A stretch of 8,934 nt of DNA from 2-02-FULL-62-14 sp035632555 (GTDB taxonomy: Bacteria > Nitrospirota > Nitrospiria > Nitrospirales > Nitrospiraceae): the NCBI GenBank assembly GCA_035632555.1, contig DASQGO010000035.1:1-8934 (forward strand). The letters are read 5' to 3'. Positions 5,893 to 8,934 of the stretch are shown here, piece after piece (within the stretch, counting starts at the first letter, position 1; each line of letters starts with the position of its first letter). A program made the position numbers and the translations under genes. The notes beneath the pieces are model-generated. The model had not been told where the DNA came from. It saw nothing but the letters and a program-made list of their open reading frames with translations, and did no database searches.

Positions 5893-7353
5893 TTACGCCT
5901 GGATCGTCTTGATCCGCTCCGTCAGCTTGCGGAACTCCTTGTTGAAGTCGATCTGGTTCTTGTGCGTCGTGCCGCCGAAATGCACCGTCACGCCCTGCCC
6001 ATCTTTCCCAGCCGGAATCACCTTGAACCACAGCCGCCGGTGATAGATGAACGAGGAGAGCGAAATCCCCACCACGATCATCGTCGAGCCGATCCACACG
6101 ATGGTCACGCCCGGGTCCCGCGTAATCTGCAGTCCCGTGAACTTCCGCGGCTGGTAGCCCACCAATTCAAACCGGTACTGCGACCCCGGAATGTCGAACA
6201 GGTCCGGGTAATGATAAAAAATCCAGGGCGTGGCTTCCAGCGCGCTCTTCTTCGTATGCTCGGCCATCACCAGCTTGATCGCCGGGTTCTCGTGCTCGAC
6301 CGACTTGGAATAGACCTTCTTCTCGCTGGAATTAAAGCCGAAGTCCGCCACGAAATCGGCCAGCGTCACCGTCAGGCCCAGCTTGTCCAGCGTGGTTTCC
6401 TTCTTCCACTGGAGATCCACCGTCTGCAGAATCTTATCCGTCCGCTTGTCCTTCACGTTCACCCGCGCCACGTCCACCTGGTCCCAGGAATCGCCGTAGC
6501 TGGATTGATAGAACCAGATGCCCTTGTAGACCAGCGGGTCGTTCACCGTGATGGTCTTGGTCGTCTTGGCTTCGCCCTTCTCCAGCACTGTCAGCGTGCT
6601 GTTGTAGGACTTCACCGAGCCGTTTTCGTGATAGTCGATCCAGAACTTGTCGATGCGCAGGTCGAAGGCCCCCTTCGGAATGTGATAGGTCTGGCCTTCG
6701 AGGCAAACGCCGAATTCCTGGAATCCGTAGAGGCTGCCGATCAGCCCGCCGGTCACGATCACCGTCGCGCTCAGGTGCGCCATGTGCGCGCCCACGCGGC
6801 CCATGATGCCCTTCGTCGCGTAGAGCGTCGCTTCGCCCGGCTCGTTCTTCGCCAATACCATATAGCCCTTCTCGGCCAGGTACTGGACGATCCCCTTCGA
6901 CACCCCTTCCTTGGTGCCGGCCACCGGAATCTCCGCCGTCTGCTTCAGATTCTTGATGAAGGGCAGCTGCACGCTCACCTTGTCCTGGTGCATGGAGCGC
7001 CAGATGCCGGGGAAGCGCTGGTAGAAACAGGTCAGCGAGTTGATGCAAAGGAGCGCGAGCAGGCTGGTGAAGTACCAGGTGTGATAGATATCCGTCCAGC
7101 CCAGCCGGATGAACCAGCGGTAGGCCTCTTCGCCGTACTCCTTAATATAGACGTCGGCGCGCTCGTTCTGCTGGATCACGGTGCCGATCGTGGCGGCCAC
7201 CGCGATGATCAGGAAGAGAAACATCGCCAGCTTGATCGAGGCGAAAAACTCGATCAGCTCGGCCTTGACCTCTTTCCAGCCAATCCCGGGGGCCGGCCTG
7301 GGGGTCGCCTGCGGGCCTGATCGTCCGTTCAATACTTCGGATTTCCCGTTCAT
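5893..7353 (-). CDS. resB: Cytochrome c biogenesis protein ResB (Ccs1/CcsB)
   Basis: ResB is the second half of the System II cytochrome c synthetase. The 486-residue product has the family layout. A Pro-rich cytoplasmic tail (about 1-27) leads to the first membrane segment, FFASIKLAMFLFLIIAVAATIGTVIQ (split by eye at about 36-60), which has the typical S-I-K/R-LA motif. A second segment lies at about 93-111 and a third at about 187-209. A large periplasmic domain follows to about 425, then a last membrane segment (about 430-450) before SSFIYHRRLWFK. His190 and His193 sit in the third segment; one, most likely His193 by the AHLS context, could be the transmembrane heme ligand. It is a separate gene rather than a CcsBA fusion. 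The ATG at 7353 follows a moderate GAAGGG site (7364-7369). It opens the five-gene operon from a clear promoter about 100 bp upstream. Confidence 0.94.
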   Translation of the reverse strand: MNGKSEVLNGRSGPQATPRPAPGIGWKEVKAELIEFFASIKLAMFLFLIIAVAATIGTVIQQNERADVYIKEYGEEAYRWFIRLGWTDIYHTWYFTSLLALLCINSLTCFYQRFPGIWRSMHQDKVSVQLPFIKNLKQTAEIPVAGTKEGVSKGIVQYLAEKGYMVLAKNEPGEATLYATKGIMGRVGAHMAHLSATVIVTGGLIGSLYGFQEFGVCLEGQTYHIPKGAFDLRIDKFWIDYHENGSVKSYNSTLTVLEKGEAKTTKTITVNDPLVYKGIWFYQSSYGDSWDQVDVARVNVKDKRTDKILQTVDLQWKKETTLDKLGLTVTLADFVADFGFNSSEKKVYSKSVEHENPAIKLVMAEHTKKSALEATPWIFYHYPDLFDIPGSQYRFELVGYQPRKFTGLQITRDPGVTIVWIGSTMIVVGISLSSFIYHRRLWFKVIPAGKDGQGVTVHFGGTTHKNQIDFNKEFRKLTERIKTIQA

Positions 7354-7421
7354 TCAGACTGCGCCCTTCAAAGCCTCTGGCTCACACACGCTGGGTTTGT
7401 AACCGGCAGGCACCGGAGGCA

Positions 7422-7439
7422 GGATACAAATATGTGTCC
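7422..7439. promoter_or_regulatory. Dyad in the resB leader, candidate operator
   Basis: GGATACA and TGTGTCC are seven-base arms with one mismatch around the spacer AATA. The element lies about 15-32 bases downstream of the predicted resB transcription start, where a bound protein could block elongation. It matches no operator I can name; it is not an FNR/CRP-type TTGAT-N4-ATCAA site. Confidence 0.4.
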
Positions 7440-7451
7440 AACCTATTGAAA

Positions 7452-7463
7452 GATGGGCCCATC
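7452..7463. promoter_or_regulatory. Perfect 12-bp palindrome at the resB transcription start, candidate operator
   Basis: GATGGGCCCATC is its own reverse complement. It overlaps the last three bases of the resB -10 hexamer and the predicted start site (about 7454), a classical repressor position. The regulator is unknown. Confidence 0.45.
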
Positions 7464-7490
7464 CTACACGCCGCCTCGAAAGGCTGTCAA
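7461..7490 (-). promoter_or_regulatory. Promoter of the resB-ccsA-resA-tlpA-ccdA operon
   Basis: On the minus strand, a perfect TTGACA (7485-7490), an 18-bp spacer and TAGGAT (7461-7466, four of six consensus bases). The predicted transcription start is near 7454, leaving a leader of about 100 nt before the resB ATG. Confidence 0.75.
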
Positions 7491-7531
7491 GCAAGCGTCC
7501 CGCTCTCTTTTCCGTCGAAAAAACCCGATTT

Positions 7532-7548
7532 CTCATTGACAAAATGAG
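7532..7548. promoter_or_regulatory. Inverted repeat on the metK -35 box, candidate operator
   Basis: CTCATT (7532-7537) and AATGAG (7543-7548) are perfect arms around the five-base spacer GACAA, covering the -35 hexamer TTGACA (7536-7541). It does not match the MetJ box AGACGTCT. Confidence 0.4.
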
Positions 7549-7565
7549 CACTTAGCGGTGAAAAT
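7536..7565 (+). promoter_or_regulatory. Probable metK promoter
   Basis: A perfect TTGACA at 7536-7541 is followed after 18 bp by GAAAAT (7560-7565, four of six consensus bases). A transcription start near 7572 would give a leader of about 84 nt. The -35 is convincing; the -10 is only moderate. Confidence 0.6.
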
Positions 7566-7644
7566 GGCGCCTACAAGTTGCTTCCGGCAGGCATCGGAAT
7601 TCCCGCCAAAGGAAAGCACGTTTAACCGACATTCGGATTTTCCC

Positions 7645-7650
7645 GAGGAG
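7645..7650 (+). promoter_or_regulatory. metK ribosome-binding site
   Basis: GAGGAG, five bases before the ATG at 7656, supports this start; the protein then begins at the conserved position for MetK. Confidence 0.85.
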
Positions 7651-7655
7651 AACAC

Positions 7656-8807
7656 ATGGGCCACAAAAATTTCCTGTTCACGTCCGAATCGGTCACGGAA
7701 GGCCATCCGGACAAGATCGCCGACCAGATTTCCGACGGCATCCTGGACGCCATGCTGGCGCAGGATAAATTCAGCCGGGTCGCCTGCGAGACCGTCCTGA
7801 CCACCGGCATCGCCTTCGTCGCCGGGGAAATTTCCACCAAGGCCTACGTCGAGATTCCCGACCTCGTCCGCAGCGTCATCAAGGACGTGGGTTACACGGA
7901 CGCGCGCTGGGGCTTCGACTACCACACCTGCTCGATTCTGACCTCGATCCACAATCAATCATCGGACATCGCCCAGGGCGTGGACTCGGGCGGCGCCGGC
8001 GATCAGGGCCTCATGTTCGGCTACGCCACGAACGAGACCGAGGAGCTCATGCCCATGCCGATCGTGCTGGCACACCGCCTCACGCGGCGGCTGGCCGAGG
8101 TCCGGAAGAAGAAAATCCTCCCCTGGGTCCTGCCGGACGGCAAGTCGCAGGTGACCATTGAATATCGCGACGGCAGGCCGGCCCGCGTGGACACCGTCGT
8201 CGTCTCCACCCAGCACATGGACAACGTCACCAACAAACAGATCGAGAAGGACGTCATCGAGAAGGTCATCAAGCCGGTCATGCCCAAGGGCATCTTCGAT
8301 CCCGTCAGCGTGAAGTACCACATCAATCCCACCGGCCGGTTCGTCGTCGGCGGACCGATGGGCGACACGGGCCTCACCGGCCGCAAGATCATCGTGGACA
8401 CCTACGGCGGCGTGGGCAGCCACGGCGGCGGCGCCTTCTCGGGGAAGGACCCCAGCAAGGTGGACCGCTCGGCCTCCTACATGGCCCGCTACATCGCCAA
8501 GAACCTCGTCGCGGCCGGCCTCGCTGAGAAATGCGAGATTCAGCTCGCCTACGCGATCGGCGTGGCCGACCCGGTCTCGATCCTGATCCACACGAAGGAC
8601 ACGGAAAACGTCGAGATCGACCTCATCGACAAGCTCGTCCGCAAGCACTTCCCCATGACCCCGCGCGGCATCATCGACCACCTCAAGCTGCGCCGGCCCA
8701 TCTACCGGGCGACCGCGGCCTACGGCCACTTCGGCCGCAACGAGCCGGGCTTCACCTGGGAGAAGACCGACAAGGCAAAGATCCTGGCGAAGGAAGCGGG
8801 ACTGTAG
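7656..8807 (+). CDS. metK: S-adenosylmethionine synthase
   Basis: MetK (methionine adenosyltransferase) makes S-adenosylmethionine from methionine and ATP in the cytoplasm, releasing phosphate and pyrophosphate; it normally works as a tetramer. The 383-residue product has the family's full length and all key motifs. These are FTSESVTEGHPDK (8-20) with the catalytic His17, the signature GAGDQGLMFGYA (113-124), DTGLTGRKI (237-245), and the glycine-rich phosphate loop GGGAFSGKD (257-265). The C-terminal AYGHFGR block is also typical. The ATG at 7656 is preceded by GAGGAG at five bases. It is transcribed from its own promoter, divergent from resB, and followed by a strong terminator. The next gene looks like ahcY, giving a SAM synthesis and SAH removal pair. 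Confidence 0.98.
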   Translation: MGHKNFLFTSESVTEGHPDKIADQISDGILDAMLAQDKFSRVACETVLTTGIAFVAGEISTKAYVEIPDLVRSVIKDVGYTDARWGFDYHTCSILTSIHNQSSDIAQGVDSGGAGDQGLMFGYATNETEELMPMPIVLAHRLTRRLAEVRKKKILPWVLPDGKSQVTIEYRDGRPARVDTVVVSTQHMDNVTNKQIEKDVIEKVIKPVMPKGIFDPVSVKYHINPTGRFVVGGPMGDTGLTGRKIIVDTYGGVGSHGGGAFSGKDPSKVDRSASYMARYIAKNLVAAGLAEKCEIQLAYAIGVADPVSILIHTKDTENVEIDLIDKLVRKHFPMTPRGIIDHLKLRRPIYRATAAYGHFGRNEPGFTWEKTDKAKILAKEAGL

Positions 8808-8829
8808 GAGAGATTTTCAGGCACACTTT

Positions 8830-8867
8830 AAAAGGGGACGGGTTCTTCCAATCCGTCCCCTTTTTTT
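8830..8867 (+). terminator. Strong intrinsic terminator of metK, possibly a REP-like palindrome
   Basis: GGGGACGG (8834-8841) pairs perfectly with CCGTCCCC (8853-8860) around an 11-base loop. The flanking AAAA (8830-8833) and the start of the T run (8861-8867) extend the stem to 12 bp. The hairpin plus seven T residues is a textbook terminator 22 bp after the metK stop. The A-run/GGGGACGG...CCGTCCCC/T-run shape also resembles palindromic repeats found many times in some bacterial genomes; this second reading is from memory and untested. Confidence 0.92.
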
Positions 8868-8873
8868 CTGACC

Positions 8874-8901
8874 GCGAACGATGAACGTTTAACGAATAAC
8901 G
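8874..8901. repeat. Seven-base periodic repeat, NNNAACG x4
   Basis: GCGAACG (8874-8880), ATGAACG (8881-8887), TTTAACG (8888-8894) and AATAACG (8895-8901) follow in exact seven-base steps. The last four bases are constant and the first three vary. The tract fills the space between the metK terminator and the next gene. Confidence 0.75.
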
Positions 8902-8910
8902 GGGGTCAAC

Positions 8911-8934
8911 GTGGATCACGACGTGAAAGACATC
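8911..8934 (+). CDS. ahcY: Probable adenosylhomocysteinase (5' end only)
   Basis: Only eight codons are visible, from a GTG at 8911: (M)DHDVKDI, running off the right edge. This fits the usual start of S-adenosylhomocysteine hydrolase (a D-x-D-V-K-D-[IL] pattern ahead of the AxxGxxRIEWAExxMPVL region, which is outside the window). The enzyme splits S-adenosylhomocysteine into adenosine and homocysteine and relieves product inhibition of methyltransferases. The position directly after metK supports the call. A G-run (8901-8905) is the only candidate ribosome-binding site. No promoter can be firmly placed in the 43 bp between the terminator and the GTG, so expression may depend on readthrough or on a weak promoter within the repeat. 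Eight residues cannot prove identity. Confidence 0.6.

Larger units (their letters stand above)
7354..7655. other. Divergent control region between resB and metK
   Basis: This 302-bp stretch carries no gene that can be supported. It holds the resB promoter and leader on the minus strand and the metK promoter and leader on the plus strand. The two -35 boxes are 45 bp apart (7491-7535 between them). Three dyads lie in it (7422-7439, 7452-7463, 7532-7548). In the metK leader there are two small hairpins, TTCCG/CGGAA (7582-7599) and CCGA/TCGG (7626-7636). No known SAM or SAH riboswitch pattern was recognised. Confidence 0.7.

Noticed and set aside
5962..7320. A 452-codon open frame on the plus strand opposite resB
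   Set aside because: It is a GC-rich shadow frame: the product is rich in Arg, His, Leu and Val with no recognisable domain, while the minus strand encodes a clear ResB with membrane segments.
7354..7551. A 65-codon open frame on the minus strand upstream of resB (MLILSMRNRVFSTEK start)
   Set aside because: It runs through the resB promoter and both dyads, has no ribosome-binding site or family resemblance, and is best read as promoter and leader DNA.
7566..7655. A SAM or SAH riboswitch in the metK leader
   Set aside because: Only two short hairpins (5 bp and 4 bp) are visible; no multi-helix junction or pseudoknot matching a known SAM/SAH class could be traced by eye.
7959..8729. A 256-codon open frame on the minus strand opposite metK
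   Set aside because: It lies antisense inside an unmistakable metK and gives an Asp/Val/Gly/His-rich product without any motif.

Overview
The window is GC-rich, tightly packed chromosomal DNA. The content suggests a Gram-negative, cytochrome-rich bacterium, most plausibly of the Nitrospira/Nitrospirota type. The reasons are an outer-membrane assembly lipoprotein (BamD), a complete System II (Ccs/Res) cytochrome c maturation operon, and metK directly followed by a gene starting like S-adenosylhomocysteine hydrolase. The taxonomic call is inference from gene content and style; no marker gene such as rRNA is present.

Layout. 1-702 (minus strand): the first codons of a probable PiT phosphate permease, preceded by a complete DUF47/PhoU-like partner gene. 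703-881: intergenic DNA with a small hairpin and a striking 76-nt nested hairpin. 882-1874 (minus): fabH. 1875-2024: a short divergent promoter region serving fabH and bamD. 2025-2912 (plus): bamD. 2913-2998: a short convergent gap without a clear terminator. 2999-7353 (minus): a five-gene operon transcribed as resB, ccsA(resC), resA-like membrane-anchored thioredoxin, a second thioredoxin-like lipoprotein, and ccdA. 7354-7655: a divergent control region with one promoter for each direction and three dyad elements. 7656-8807 (plus): metK, followed by a textbook terminator. From 8911 to the window end are the first eight codons of a probable ahcY.

How the genes fit together. The resB-to-ccdA block is a whole pathway. 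ResB and CcsA form the heme export and ligation machine. CcdA carries reducing equivalents across the inner membrane. The two periplasm-facing thioredoxin-like proteins can keep apocytochrome CXXCH cysteines reduced. metK and ahcY make S-adenosylmethionine and remove the S-adenosylhomocysteine left after methylation. PiT and DUF47 form the usual low-affinity phosphate uptake pair. FabH and BamD are envelope housekeeping genes, for fatty-acid initiation and outer-membrane protein insertion.

I see no phage, transposase gene, CRISPR array, tRNA or defence system. The unusual material is intergenic: three tracts with a seven-base period, a long nested hairpin, a REP-like terminator palindrome, and short dyads placed on the predicted fabH, metK and resB promoters.
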